From: CADEED01 sp035525785
Lineage (GTDB): Bacteria > Pseudomonadota > Gammaproteobacteria > Steroidobacterales > Steroidobacteraceae
DNA length: 64,000 bases
Reading direction: 5' to 3'
Assembly: GCA_035525785.1 (NCBI GenBank)
Contig: DATLDQ010000127.1
Span: 1 to 64,000, forward strand
Both the position numbers and the translations under genes were made by a program. Shown here piece by piece: positions 9,204 to 18,091 of the stretch (position 1 is the stretch's first letter; every line of letters begins with the position of its first letter). The notes under the pieces are model-generated. The model was not told the DNA's origin. It searched no databases and was given only the letters and a program-made list of their open reading frames with translations.

Positions 9204-9557
9204 TCACAGCGTCTTTCCGAGGAACCGGGCGACGCAGTCGTCGCAGCCGCGCACCGATATGACCACGCCGAGCAGCGCGATCATCATGAGGATCACCGAC
9301 ACGGTGGCGAAGAACATCCCGTCGACTCGTTCCCAGGCGAAACGCAACCCCATGACGGTGCTGACGGTCAGCGCCACGCCGGCGACGGCGAGCACCGGAC
9401 GCTTCCAGCCCTTCTTGGCGGGAGCCTCGCCGAGGCTTACGTACTGGACCATGCTGCAATAGAGGCAGCTTTTACAGCGGGAATGCATGGCGCGACTGTG
9501 CCAGCGGCGCATTTCGGGGAACGCGAGCCCGCGCACAGTTTTCTGTAGGACCGCCAT
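9204..9557 (-). CDS. Small two-helix membrane protein with CxxCxxC motif
   Basis: Up to 117 residues; function unknown. Near the N-terminus is a CKSCLYC cluster, which could bind zinc or iron, followed by two hydrophobic segments (VLAVAGVALTVSTVMGL and ATVSVILMMIALLGVVISV) and a terminal CDDC pair. The start is uncertain: ATG codons at 9557, 9509 and 9488 are in frame, none with a good ribosome site; the last gives 94 residues and still keeps the Cys cluster. The 242 bases between this gene and the next upstream frame show nothing I can name. Confidence 0.55.
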   Translation of the reverse strand: MAVLQKTVRGLAFPEMRRWHSRAMHSRCKSCLYCSMVQYVSLGEAPAKKGWKRPVLAVAGVALTVSTVMGLRFAWERVDGMFFATVSVILMMIALLGVVISVRGCDDCVARFLGKTL

Positions 9558-9629
9558 TCCGGGCGGTGCGCGGGCGATCTTCGGGCCTCCGGGACTCCGT
9601 CGCGGGCCCCGGCTTGCCGGGCGAAGGCG

Positions 9630-10994
9630 TCAGTCGATGAAGATCGTCGCGGGCTGCTCCAGCAGATCCTTGAGCGCCTGGATCATCGAAGCGCAGTCAT
9701 AGCCGTCGACGAAGCGGTGATCGAACGACGACGACAGGTTCATCATCAACCGCACCGCGATCTGCCCATCCACGACCACGGCCCGTTCGATGGCCTTGTT
9801 GATGCCGATGATGGATACCTCGGGCATGTTGATCATCGGCGTCGACGCGATGCCGCCGAGCTTGCCCAGCGAAGTGACCGTGATGGTCGAGCCGGTGAGC
9901 TCCTCCCGTGGCGACTTGTTGGCGCGCGCGGCTTCGGACACGCGGCGGATCTCGGCGGCGAGATCGTGCAGCGAGCGCGATTCGGCATTGCGCACCACCG
10001 GCACCTTGAGACCCTGCGGCGTCTGTGTGGCGACACCGACGTGCACGGCCTGGTGCTTCACGAGCACGCCGCGCGCCGAGTCGTACAGCGCATTGCATTG
10101 GGGGAACTGCGCGAGCACGCGCGTCAACGCCGACACGATGAAAGGCAGGAAGGTCAGCGTCGGCGCGGCGGGCGGACGGCGATCGTTGAGATGCTTGCGC
10201 AGCGCCTCGAGACGCGTGAGGTCCACTTCCTCGATGTATGAATACTGGGGAATGCTCTTGGCCGATTCGGTGAGGCGTTCGGCGATCACGCGGCGCAGGC
10301 CGATGATCTTCACTTCTTCGGTGCCATTGCGCGCATCGCGTGTCGCGTTCGCGCGCGCGTTCATGGAAGGCGGCGCGCCGCGCGCGGCGCCCGCGGCCAG
10401 CGCGGAGTCGATGTCGCCGGGTTCGATGCGGCCACCCGAACCCGTGCCCGAAACGGTAGTGAGGTCGAGACCCGCCTCGGCCGCGCGCCGCCGGCTGGCC
10501 GGAGACGCCATCACGCGTTTCTGGGCGCCGGTGCTCGCGGTGTCCGCATGGCGACTCGCATGGCCATTGGCGGCGGCCGCGACGGCCTGTTTGTCGCCCG
10601 ACTGCGTCTCGTTGACCTTGTCGGCGGCTCGACGATTGTGTTGCGGGCCATCCGCCTGGACGCCATCCGCCTGAACGGGTGGCGTCATCGGTGCGGGTGG
10701 CGGCGGCGACGGCGTCTTGGCGGAGGGAGCATCGCCCGCGGCGGCCGACGTCGCGTCGGTGTCGAACACCACGAGCTCCGAGCCCACGGCCACCATGTCG
10801 CCGGGCTGGCCACTGATGGAAACGATGCGGCCGGTGACCGGCGCCGGCATTTCCACGGCGGCCTTCTCGGTCATGACTTCGCACATGACCTGGTCTTCCT
10901 GCACGAGATCGCCCGGCTTCACGTGCCAGGCAACCACTTCGGCCGAGACCGTGCCTTCGCCGAGGTCCGGCATCTTGAATACGTATCTGCTCAT
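9630..10994 (-). CDS. bkdC: Dihydrolipoyl acyltransferase, E2 of branched-chain 2-oxoacid dehydrogenase
   Basis: E2 core of 454 residues. An N-terminal lipoyl domain (residues 1-78) carries the lipoylation Lys in MTEKAAVEMP. An Ala/Pro-rich linker follows, then a peripheral subunit-binding domain (ASPASRRRAAEAGLDL... GGRIEPGDID). The catalytic acyltransferase domain from about residue 225 ends with the active-site DHRFVDG. It overlaps the E1 beta stop by four bases (ATGA). With E1 alpha/beta upstream it forms an operon for oxidising branched-chain 2-oxoacids; no E3 gene is present here. Confidence 0.92.
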   Translation of the reverse strand: MSRYVFKMPDLGEGTVSAEVVAWHVKPGDLVQEDQVMCEVMTEKAAVEMPAPVTGRIVSISGQPGDMVAVGSELVVFDTDATSAAAGDAPSAKTPSPPPPAPMTPPVQADGVQADGPQHNRRAADKVNETQSGDKQAVAAAANGHASRHADTASTGAQKRVMASPASRRRAAEAGLDLTTVSGTGSGGRIEPGDIDSALAAGAARGAPPSMNARANATRDARNGTEEVKIIGLRRVIAERLTESAKSIPQYSYIEEVDLTRLEALRKHLNDRRPPAAPTLTFLPFIVSALTRVLAQFPQCNALYDSARGVLVKHQAVHVGVATQTPQGLKVPVVRNAESRSLHDLAAEIRRVSEAARANKSPREELTGSTITVTSLGKLGGIASTPMINMPEVSIIGINKAIERAVVVDGQIAVRLMMNLSSSFDHRFVDGYDCASMIQALKDLLEQPATIFID

Positions 10995-12010
10995 TTTTCA
11001 TCCCCCATCGCGGCGCGCAGTGCGAGCGCGACGCGTGCCTGGCCGGGAAAGTACTCCCATTCGAAGGCGTGCGGATAAGGAGTGTCCCAGCCCGCGACGC
11101 GCTGGATCGGCGCCTCGAGGTACCAGAAACATTCCTCCTGGATGCTCGCCGAGAGCTCGGCGCCGAACCCGCAGAAGCGCGTGGCCTCGTGCGCGATCAC
11201 GCAGCGGCCGGTCTTCTTGACCGAGCTGCAGATCGGGTCGATGTCGAGCGGAGACATGGTGCGCACGTCGATGATCTCGGCGTCGAGGCCGAGCTTCTTC
11301 GCCGCCGCTTCGCAGACGAACACCATGGTGCCGTAGGTGACGATGGTGATCTGCTCGCCCGGCCGCACGACCTCGCTCTTGCCGATGGGCACCTTGTAAT
11401 AGCCCTCGGGCACGTTGCCCTTCGCGTGCGTGCTCCACGGCACGGCGGGCTTGTTGGGATCGCCGTCGAACGGACCGTTGTAGATGCGCTTGGGCTCGAA
11501 GAAGATGACGGGGTCTTCGTCCTCGATGGCCGCGATCAGCAGGCCCTTCGCATCGTAGGGATTGCTGGGCAGCACGACCTTCACGCCGCAGATGTGCGTG
11601 AAGATGGCTTCCGGGCTCTGCGAGTACGTCTGGCCGCCGCGGATGCCGCCGCCCGAAGGCGCTCTAACTACCACGGGCGCCGTGAAATCGCCGGCGGTGC
11701 GGTAGCGGATGCGCGCGAGTTCGCTCGCGATCTGGTCCATGGCCGGGTAGATATAGTCGGCGAACTGGATCTCGGCCACTGGCTTCAACCCGTTGACCGC
11801 CATGCCGATGGCCGTGGCGACGATGCCGCCCTCAGCGATGGGCGAATCGAGAACGCGGTGCTCACCGTACTTGCGCTGCAGGCCATCCGTGACGCGGAAC
11901 ACGCCGCCGAAGTAACCGACGTCCTCGCCCATGACGACCACGGAAGAGTCGCGCGCCATCATCACGTCCATGGCGGAGTTGAGCGCCTGGATCATGTTCA
12001 TCTGTGCCAT
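10991..12010 (-). CDS. bkdB: 2-oxoisovalerate dehydrogenase E1 beta subunit
   Basis: Transketolase-like E1 beta of 339 residues. The start MAQMNMIQALNSAMD overlaps the E1 alpha stop by one base (TAATG) and fits the family, while the longer open frame upstream is the E1 alpha gene read out of frame. Motifs are VMGEDVGYFGGVFRVT, ADYIYPAMDQI, RAPSGGGIRGGQTYSQSPE and VTYGTMV. GGVFRVT and the length fit branched-chain rather than pyruvate dehydrogenase. Confidence 0.92.
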   Translation of the reverse strand: MAQMNMIQALNSAMDVMMARDSSVVVMGEDVGYFGGVFRVTDGLQRKYGEHRVLDSPIAEGGIVATAIGMAVNGLKPVAEIQFADYIYPAMDQIASELARIRYRTAGDFTAPVVVRAPSGGGIRGGQTYSQSPEAIFTHICGVKVVLPSNPYDAKGLLIAAIEDEDPVIFFEPKRIYNGPFDGDPNKPAVPWSTHAKGNVPEGYYKVPIGKSEVVRPGEQITIVTYGTMVFVCEAAAKKLGLDAEIIDVRTMSPLDIDPICSSVKKTGRCVIAHEATRFCGFGAELSASIQEECFWYLEAPIQRVAGWDTPYPHAFEWEYFPGQARVALALRAAMGDEK

Positions 12011-13269
12011 TACTCGGCTCCCTTCAGGCCGAGCTCGGCATTGAGCTTGATCTCCTCGGCGAGCTGCTCGCTCTGGCGCTGCAGGTTGGCCGGGAACTCC
12101 TTGTAGACGTCCTCGAACATCAGGTGGCGGTCGAGCCGCGGACCCTCGTTGAGTGCGCCGTAGCTCACGGCTTCTTTCCACGCGGCCTGCACCTGCGCGT
12201 CGAGCTCGGCGTGCAGGTCCTTGTGCTGTTTCTCGCTCCACTCGCCGCGCGCGATGAGGTGCTGCTTGAGTCGCTCCACGGGATCGCCGAGGGGCCAGTG
12301 CTCGTAGTCCTCCTTGGGGCGATACCGCGACGGGTCGTCACTCGTCGAATGCGCCGACGCGCGATACGTGACGAGCTCGATGAGCGTGGGTCCGCCGCCG
12401 AGACGGGCGCGTTGCGCGGCCCACTGAGTGACGGCATACACCGCGAGGAAATCGTTGCCGTCCACGCGGATGCCGGCCACGCCGTAGCCCGGCCCGCGCG
12501 CGGCGAACGAACGCTGCTCGCCACCGGCCGTGCCCTGGAACGTGGAGATCGCCCACTGGTTGTTGACGATGTTCATGATCACCGGCACCTGGTACACCGA
12601 CGCGAACAACAGGCCGTGATGGAAATCGGCCTCGGCGCTCGCGCCTTCGCCGATCCACGTGGCGGCGATGTGGTCCTCGTTGCGGATGGCCGCCGCCATG
12701 GCCCAGCCGACCGCCTGGGGAAACTGCGTAGTTAGGTTGCCGGAGATCGAGAAGATGCGGCCGGCGTTCCAGTGATACATCACCGGCAGCTGCCGGCCCT
12801 TGCACATGTCGCGCGTGTTGGAGAGCAGCTGGCACATGAGCTCGACGATGGGCTTGCCGCGTACGAGATATGCGCCCTGCTGCCGGTATGACGGGAACAG
12901 CATGTCGCCCGGCTGCAGCGCCATGGTCTGCGCCACCGAAACGGCCTCCTCGCCGAACGAGCGCATGTAAAACGAAATCTTTCCCTGGCGTTGCGTCTTC
13001 TGCATGCGGTCGTCGAAGAGGCGCGTATGCAGCATGTGACGCAGGCCGACCTGCAGATCCTCGGCATCGAGCCGCGGGTTCCACTGGCCGACGGGTTCGT
13101 GCTTGTCGTCGAGCACGCGGATCAAACCGGTGGCGCATTCCTCCATGTCGCGCGCGCGGGCGTTGACGTCGGGTTTGTTGATCGCGCCAGCGGGAGACAG
13201 GTCGACGTAGCTGAAGTCGGGCCTGTCACCCGGTCGCGTGGGTGGCTGGGGTACGTGAAGTCTTGGCAT
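12010..13269 (-). CDS. bkdA: 2-oxoisovalerate dehydrogenase E1 alpha subunit
   Basis: Thiamine-diphosphate E1 alpha of 419 residues. The ThDP/Mg motif GEGASAEADFHHGL...IVNNQWAIST is near residues 200-240, and the phosphorylation-loop-like YRASAHSTSDDPSRYR follows. An N-terminal extension of about 60 residues precedes the conserved core, as in bacterial BkdA. First gene of the operon E1 alpha-E1 beta-E2; the 144 bases upstream separate it from the MBL-fold gene in the same direction, and I see no clear promoter there. Confidence 0.92.
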   Translation of the reverse strand: MPRLHVPQPPTRPGDRPDFSYVDLSPAGAINKPDVNARARDMEECATGLIRVLDDKHEPVGQWNPRLDAEDLQVGLRHMLHTRLFDDRMQKTQRQGKISFYMRSFGEEAVSVAQTMALQPGDMLFPSYRQQGAYLVRGKPIVELMCQLLSNTRDMCKGRQLPVMYHWNAGRIFSISGNLTTQFPQAVGWAMAAAIRNEDHIAATWIGEGASAEADFHHGLLFASVYQVPVIMNIVNNQWAISTFQGTAGGEQRSFAARGPGYGVAGIRVDGNDFLAVYAVTQWAAQRARLGGGPTLIELVTYRASAHSTSDDPSRYRPKEDYEHWPLGDPVERLKQHLIARGEWSEKQHKDLHAELDAQVQAAWKEAVSYGALNEGPRLDRHLMFEDVYKEFPANLQRQSEQLAEEIKLNAELGLKGAE

Positions 13270-13413
13270 GGGGCGGGATCATACCCGCTGACGCAGCGTC
13301 TCCAAGCAGCCGAACCCACCCCCCGCCGGCGCATTCGCCAATGGTTTCGTTTGTAACGGTCCCACGCGCGCACCGGACGTGGCGGCGGCCGGGGCTGGTC
13401 CGGCCCGGTTTCG

Positions 13414-14361
13414 CTAGTTCGACTCGCGTTGCAGCCAGGCGGCGAGCCCTGCCGCGTTGAGCTCGAAGTCCTTGCCCAGGATGGCGTCGATGGCCGCGGC
13501 ATCCAGGGTGCAGCCGTGCTCGCGCAGCGACTCGTGCGCCATGGCGCGCAGCTCGAAGCGCATGCGCGACTGATCGAGGCCCGACTTACGCGCGACGGCT
13601 ACGAACTGATCGACGGCGTCGTACATGTCGTTGGCCAGGCGCGGGCAGTCGCCCACCTCGCTGTAGTGAGTGAGATAGAGCTTGCGAGGCCGGAATTGCA
13701 TGAGCCGGATGATGGAGGCTTTGAGCTGCGCCGGGTCGAATTGCGTGGGCGTGGTGGTGGGGGTGATCCACGGCCCGCGAGCCGTGTCGAACTCGCGATA
13801 CGAAATGCCGAAGGTGTCGCCCGTGAAGATGCAGCTGGTCGAGTGATCGACGATGGCCTGGTGGTGGAGCGCGTGGCCGGGCGTGTGCACACACTCGAAT
13901 TCACGTTGCGGCAGCGTGAATCGCTGCCCGTCCTGCGCAATCACGATGCGCTCGCGCGCGATGGGCAGTATTTCGCCGTACAACTTCGCGAACAGCTCTT
14001 CACCGTAGACCGCGCGCGTGCCCTTGATGAGCTTGTCGGGGTCGATCATGTGAGGCGCCCCGCGCGGATGCACGACGCAACTGGCGTTGGGCAGAGCACG
14101 CATCAGCGCGCCGGCACCACCCGCGTGGTCGAGATGTACATGTGTCAGGAACAGGTAGCGGACCGCGTCGGCGGGCACCTGCAATTGCTCGAGCGCCGCG
14201 AGTATCAGCGGCACCGCGGTGTTCGGCCCCGTGTCGACGATGGCGGCCTGGTTGCCGGACACCACGACGTGCGCGGCATCCATCTGCGGTCGCACGTACT
14301 CGGTGTCGACGGCATGGATACCATCGGCGAAACGCGTCAGTCGCGGCATGACGGCACTCAT
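13414..14361 (-). CDS. MBL-fold metallo-hydrolase
   Basis: Metallo-beta-lactamase-fold hydrolase of 315 residues. The dinuclear metal motif THVHLDHAGG puts ligands at His74, His76, Asp78 and His79; a later HTPGHALHH and FTGDTFG supply further ligands. The C-terminal 70 residues form an added helical domain. Related proteins are often annotated as glyoxalase II-like or lactonase-like, but nothing visible fixes the substrate. It is divergent from the S9 peptidase with 21 bases between starts. Confidence 0.85.
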   Translation of the reverse strand: MSAVMPRLTRFADGIHAVDTEYVRPQMDAAHVVVSGNQAAIVDTGPNTAVPLILAALEQLQVPADAVRYLFLTHVHLDHAGGAGALMRALPNASCVVHPRGAPHMIDPDKLIKGTRAVYGEELFAKLYGEILPIARERIVIAQDGQRFTLPQREFECVHTPGHALHHQAIVDHSTSCIFTGDTFGISYREFDTARGPWITPTTTPTQFDPAQLKASIIRLMQFRPRKLYLTHYSEVGDCPRLANDMYDAVDQFVAVARKSGLDQSRMRFELRAMAHESLREHGCTLDAAAIDAILGKDFELNAAGLAAWLQRESN

Positions 14362-14382
14362 GGCTTACGGCAACATAGCAGC

Positions 14383-16353
14383 ATGAAAGTGAAAATACTC
14401 CTGGCTGTCGGTTGGTCTTTTCTGGGCCTCTGTTGTTTGGCGCGTGTTGGTGACGCGGCGGTCGATCAATCTTCGCCGCAGGAGCGGGGCAACCTGGTCC
14501 TCGACAACATTCCCTCCGTGGACACGCCGCTCACCGCGCGCCTCGAGGACTACCTGAACGCGCGCGGCGCGTCCTTCGTCGACTGGATGCCGGACGGCTC
14601 GCTGCTGATTTCGACGCGCTTCGGCGATGCCGAGCAGCTGCACCGTGTCGCCGGACCCCTGGCGGACCGCGAGCAGCTCACTTTCTTCCGCGAGCCCGTG
14701 ACCGTTGCGCGCGCGCCGCAATCGGCTACGGCGGCCGGCTTCGTCTTCCTGCGAGACCAGGGCGGCAACGAAAACGCGCAGATGTTCTGGTACGAGACCG
14801 CGTCGCGCGCGGTCCGCATGATCACGGATGGCAAGGGCCTCTATGGCGGCGCCGCCTGGGCGCACGACGGCAAGCGCGTCGCGTTTCATGGCACGGGGCG
14901 CGACGGCGTGAGCTACGACCTCTACATCGCCGAACCGGCGAACAAGTTCGCCGCTCCGCGCCTGGTGTTCAACGGCTTCCAGAAGAGCTGGTCGGTGCAG
15001 GACTGGTCGCCCGACGACAGCAAGCTGCTCATCGTGAACCGCGTGTCGGCCAACGAAGGTCATCTCTACGTAATGGACGTGGCGTCCGCGCAGCTGACAC
15101 CCGTGAGTGAAGGCAAGGATGTGGCCAGCGTGTCGCAGGCTGAATTCACCGCCGATGGGCGCGGCGTCTACCTGATCACCAACCGCGACAGCGAATTCGA
15201 ACAGCTGCGCCGCGTGGATCTCGCCACGGGCGAGGCGGAGACACTCACCGCGCACATTCCCTGGGACATCGACGCCTTCGATCGGAGCGAGGACGGCCGG
15301 TATCTCGCGTGGGTGGCGAATGTCGACGGCATGGACCGGCTGACCGTCATCAACCTCGCCAATCGCGCCGAAATGATCCCGCCGCTGCCGGATGGACAGG
15401 TGGGGCGCATCGGCTTCGACCACACCAACAAGAAGCTGGCGCTGACCCTCGAAAGCGCGCAGTCGCCGCGTGATGTGTTCGTGCTCGAGCTCGAGCGCAA
15501 TACGCTCACCCGCTTCACGAAGAGCGAAGTCGGCGCCATCGATCCACTGCAGTTCGTGGCCGCCGACCTGGTGCGCTTCCCGACGTTCGACCGTGAGCGG
15601 GGTAAACCGCGCCAGATCCCCGCGTTCGTCTATCGACCGAATACGCCTGGCCCGCACCCCGTGCTCATCGACATCCACGGAGGGCCGGAGGGACAGGCGG
15701 TGCCGGTGTTCACGCCGTTTCTCCAGTTCCTGGTGCGCGAGATGGGCTTCGTGGTGATCCAGCCCAACGTCCGCGGCTCATCGGGTTATGGCAAGACATT
15801 CCTCAACCTCGATAACGGCGAGGACCGCGAGGACTCGGTCAAGGATATCGGCGCGTTGCTGGTATGGATCGGCGCGCAGCGCGAGTTCGACGCGAAGAAG
15901 GTGTTCGTGTACGGCGGCTCGTACGGTGGATACATGGCGCTCGCGACGATGGTGAACTACAGCGACCGCCTGCGCGGCGGCATCGACGTCGTCGGCATCT
16001 CGAATTTCGTGACGTTCCTCGAGAGCACCTCGGCGTACCGGCGCGACCTGCGCCGCGCGGAGTACGGGGACGAGCGCCTGCCGCGCATGCGCGCCTATCT
16101 ACAGCGCATCTCGCCGCTGACCAGCGCCGCGCGCATCGCGAAGCCGTTGCTGGTGGTGCAGGGCCTCAACGACCCGCGTGTGCCGGCCAAGGAATCGCAG
16201 CAGATGGTGGCCAAGATCCGCGGGCGCGGCGGCGAAGTCTGGTATCTCGCGGCCAAGGATGAAGGCCACGGGTTCCGCAAGAAGCAGAACCGGGACTTCT
16301 ACCAGAAGACGATCGTCACCTTTTTGGAGCGCCAGCTCCAAAAAGAAAAATGA
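14383..16353 (+). CDS. Exported S9-family prolyl oligopeptidase-like peptidase
   Basis: A 656-residue alpha/beta-hydrolase peptidase with an N-terminal signal peptide (MKVKILLAVGWSFLGLCC... GDAA). Residues 40-380 form a beta-propeller with TolB/WD-like blades; the catalytic domain follows with nucleophile Ser513 in GGSYGGYMA, HGGPEG near 430 (oxyanion loop) and the His in DEGHGF near the C-terminus. The start at 14383 is chosen for the signal peptide; the longer frame upstream is antisense to the MBL gene. The final codons lie inside the first unit of a 35-bp tandem repeat. Confidence 0.9.
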   Translation: MKVKILLAVGWSFLGLCCLARVGDAAVDQSSPQERGNLVLDNIPSVDTPLTARLEDYLNARGASFVDWMPDGSLLISTRFGDAEQLHRVAGPLADREQLTFFREPVTVARAPQSATAAGFVFLRDQGGNENAQMFWYETASRAVRMITDGKGLYGGAAWAHDGKRVAFHGTGRDGVSYDLYIAEPANKFAAPRLVFNGFQKSWSVQDWSPDDSKLLIVNRVSANEGHLYVMDVASAQLTPVSEGKDVASVSQAEFTADGRGVYLITNRDSEFEQLRRVDLATGEAETLTAHIPWDIDAFDRSEDGRYLAWVANVDGMDRLTVINLANRAEMIPPLPDGQVGRIGFDHTNKKLALTLESAQSPRDVFVLELERNTLTRFTKSEVGAIDPLQFVAADLVRFPTFDRERGKPRQIPAFVYRPNTPGPHPVLIDIHGGPEGQAVPVFTPFLQFLVREMGFVVIQPNVRGSSGYGKTFLNLDNGEDREDSVKDIGALLVWIGAQREFDAKKVFVYGGSYGGYMALATMVNYSDRLRGGIDVVGISNFVTFLESTSAYRRDLRRAEYGDERLPRMRAYLQRISPLTSAARIAKPLLVVQGLNDPRVPAKESQQMVAKIRGRGGEVWYLAAKDEGHGFRKKQNRDFYQKTIVTFLERQLQKEK

Positions 16354-16409
16354 AAAAGTCGGAGCGCCAGCTCCAAAAAGCAGATTGAAGAAGCCGGAGC
16401 GCCAGCTCG
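16326..16409. repeat. Three 35-bp-spaced copies of a GGAGCGCCAGCTCC hairpin
   Basis: The inverted repeat GGAGC-GCCA-GCTCC begins at 16326, 16361 and 16396, exactly 35 bases apart; the third copy has its last base changed (CTCG). A-rich spacers follow the first two copies. The first copy encodes the end of the S9 peptidase (ERQLQ) and its stop lies before the second. The hairpins sit between the convergent S9 and cytochrome c genes and could serve as a bidirectional terminator. Confidence 0.85.
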
Positions 16410-16429
16410 CGAACTAGCGAGCGGGACGT

Positions 16430-17086
16430 TCAGTTCGACGACAGGAACGACGCCCTCTTCGGCACGACTTCCAGCGCGGGCGCCTGGCCCGAGTAGTAAG
16501 TCGCCAGCGACTCGATGTCCTCGCGCGTCAGGTTCGCGGCCATGCCGGTCATCACGGCGTTCTTGCGGCCACCCTTCTGGTAGTCGACCAGCGCACGCAC
16601 GATGTAGTCGCGATGCTGGCCGGCGATGGTCGGGTAGTCGGGCGTGATGCCGACCCCGTTGGTGCCGTGGCACGCGAGGCACACTTCAGTGGCCTTGGGA
16701 CGCTTGTCGGCCGGCACGTCGTTCTTCGATTGGGCCAGCACATTCGCGCCCGACAGGTACGCGGCCACATCGGCCATGTCCTGCTCGCTCAGCGACGAGG
16801 CCTGGGAATGCATGGTGCCGTGGGAACGCTCGCCGCTCTTGTAGGCCTTGAGCGCCGCGACCAGGTACTGCGGGCGCTGGCCGCGCAGCTTGGGCACGGA
16901 GTAGGTCGGGTACACGTTCTTGTAGTTAGGAATCGCGTGGCAGCCGTTGCAGGTGTAGGCCAGCTGCTGGCCGCGCTTGGCGTCGCCGTTGAAGGCGGCA
17001 GCATCCTGGGCCTGGGCCTGCGATTGGGCGAGAGCGGCGAAGGCCGCGAGAACCAAAGAAACGGCGGACGGGATGCGCAATGACAT
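16430..17086 (-). CDS. Periplasmic diheme cytochrome c (c4-like)
   Basis: A 218-residue exported diheme cytochrome. The start at 17086 gives a clean signal peptide (SAVSLVLAAFAALAQSQAQA). Two class I heme sites, CNGCH near residue 46 and CLACH near residue 137, each sit in a domain of about 90 residues; likely distal Met ligands are in the HGTMHSQAS and NAVMTGMAANL segments. The two-domain layout matches cytochrome c4, an electron carrier to terminal oxidases. The gene lies alone, ending beside the repeat region. Confidence 0.88.
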   Translation of the reverse strand: MSLRIPSAVSLVLAAFAALAQSQAQAQDAAAFNGDAKRGQQLAYTCNGCHAIPNYKNVYPTYSVPKLRGQRPQYLVAALKAYKSGERSHGTMHSQASSLSEQDMADVAAYLSGANVLAQSKNDVPADKRPKATEVCLACHGTNGVGITPDYPTIAGQHRDYIVRALVDYQKGGRKNAVMTGMAANLTREDIESLATYYSGQAPALEVVPKRASFLSSN

Positions 17087-17170
17087 GAGTGGAAAAAGCC
17101 CTGGACCCAAAAACAGGCCGCGATATTAAGGACTTGGGCGCGCAAATGCCACCGGGCAGAATAGCCCGGC

Positions 17171-17626
17171 TTGATAGCACTCATCCAAAGGGTCAGCGAG
17201 GCATCGGTCGCGGTCGACGCGCGCATCGTGGGCAGCATTGGCCGCGGAATACTGGCGCTCATCGGCGTGGAGCGCGGCGATCGACCCGAACATGGCGAGA
17301 AGCTGCTCGAACGCGTGCTCACATACCGGATCTTCGAAGATTCCGCGGGACGCATGAACCTCTCGCTGCGCGACACGGGCGGCGGGCTGTTGCTCGTGCC
17401 GCAGTTCACCCTGGCAGCGGATACCCACAAGGGCACGCGCCCGGGCTTCAGCACCGCGGAGTCACCGGACGCGGCGCGTGCCGCATTCGCGCAGCTCGCC
17501 ACGGTCGCCCGCGACCGGCACGCCGTGGTGGAAACCGGCGAATTCGGCGCCCACATGCAGGTCTCGCTCGTGAACGACGGACCGGTCACCTTCTGGCTGA
17601 GAACTCCTCCGGTTACAGAGAGTTAA
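17171..17626 (+). CDS. dtd: D-aminoacyl-tRNA deacylase
   Basis: A 151-residue DTD that hydrolyses D-amino acids mischarged on tRNA. The first codon is TTG at 17171 (reads IALIQRVSEASV, the normal family start). The substrate-site motif LLLVPQFTLAADTHKG carries the SQxT-equivalent and a C-terminal NDGPVTFWL matches the conserved GP motif (NxGPVT). It is divergent from the cytochrome c gene and ends just before a hairpin. Confidence 0.9.
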   Translation: MIALIQRVSEASVAVDARIVGSIGRGILALIGVERGDRPEHGEKLLERVLTYRIFEDSAGRMNLSLRDTGGGLLLVPQFTLAADTHKGTRPGFSTAESPDAARAAFAQLATVARDRHAVVETGEFGAHMQVSLVNDGPVTFWLRTPPVTES

Positions 17627-17673
17627 CAGTCGCCATCGGGGCGTGATGCGAGTCTCGCCCCGGCCCGAACTGT
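17626..17673 (+). terminator. Hairpin after dtd
   Basis: CGGGGCG at 17637-17643 pairs with CGCCCCG at 17656-17662 around a 12-base loop, extended by outer pairing of ACAGT (17626-17630) with ACTGT (17669-17673). No strong T run follows, so termination is inferred from position only. Confidence 0.4.
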
Positions 17674-17760
17674 CTTAGGATTCAGCCCTCTGTTGACTTA
17701 TCATCCGGGCACTATTTTTTTATCTTCGGGGGTCGTCCGGACCCCGTTCAGGAGCGCCTC

Positions 17761-17991
17761 ATGGGCCCGATTGGTTTCAAAGAACTCGTTGTCATTCTCG
17801 TCGTCGTGTTGCTGATCTTCGGGGCCAAGAAGCTGAAGACCATCGGTTCTGATCTCGGTGCCGCCGTGCGTGGTTTCAAGAAGTCGATGAACGACGGTGA
17901 TCAGGAAGAATCGGTAAAGCAGCTCAAGGCGGACGCCGAGTTCTCCGACTCTGCGAAGGCGAACGCGGAGAAGAGCGAGCACAAGGCCTGA
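17761..17991 (+). CDS. tatA: Twin-arginine translocase subunit TatA
   Basis: A 76-residue TatA: one N-terminal transmembrane helix (LVVILVVVLLIFGAKKL), then an amphipathic helix with the usual FGAKKLK... GSDLGAAVRGFKKSM pattern and a short charged tail. With TatB and TatC it exports folded proteins with twin-arginine signals. First gene of tatABC; the 134-base upstream region includes a TTGACT at 17693 but no well-spaced -10. Confidence 0.95.
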   Translation: MGPIGFKELVVILVVVLLIFGAKKLKTIGSDLGAAVRGFKKSMNDGDQEESVKQLKADAEFSDSAKANAEKSEHKA

Positions 17992-18091
17992 TGCGCCGGG
18001 GCGGCGCGCCCGACCCGGGTCGCCTCCGACCGCCCCGATCTGACCGCCCCGCGGCGGAGCTTTCCATGTTGGCTGTCCCTGTCTGCCCTCC

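Noticed and set aside
13429..14382. Long plus-strand frame fused ahead of the S9 peptidase
   Set aside because: It is antisense to the MBL-fold gene and lacks a signal peptide; the ATG at 14383 gives a clean signal peptide and the expected length.
14365..15678. Long minus-strand frame opposite the S9 peptidase
   Set aside because: Arg/His/Ala-rich composition and no domain; typical antisense shadow of a high-GC gene.
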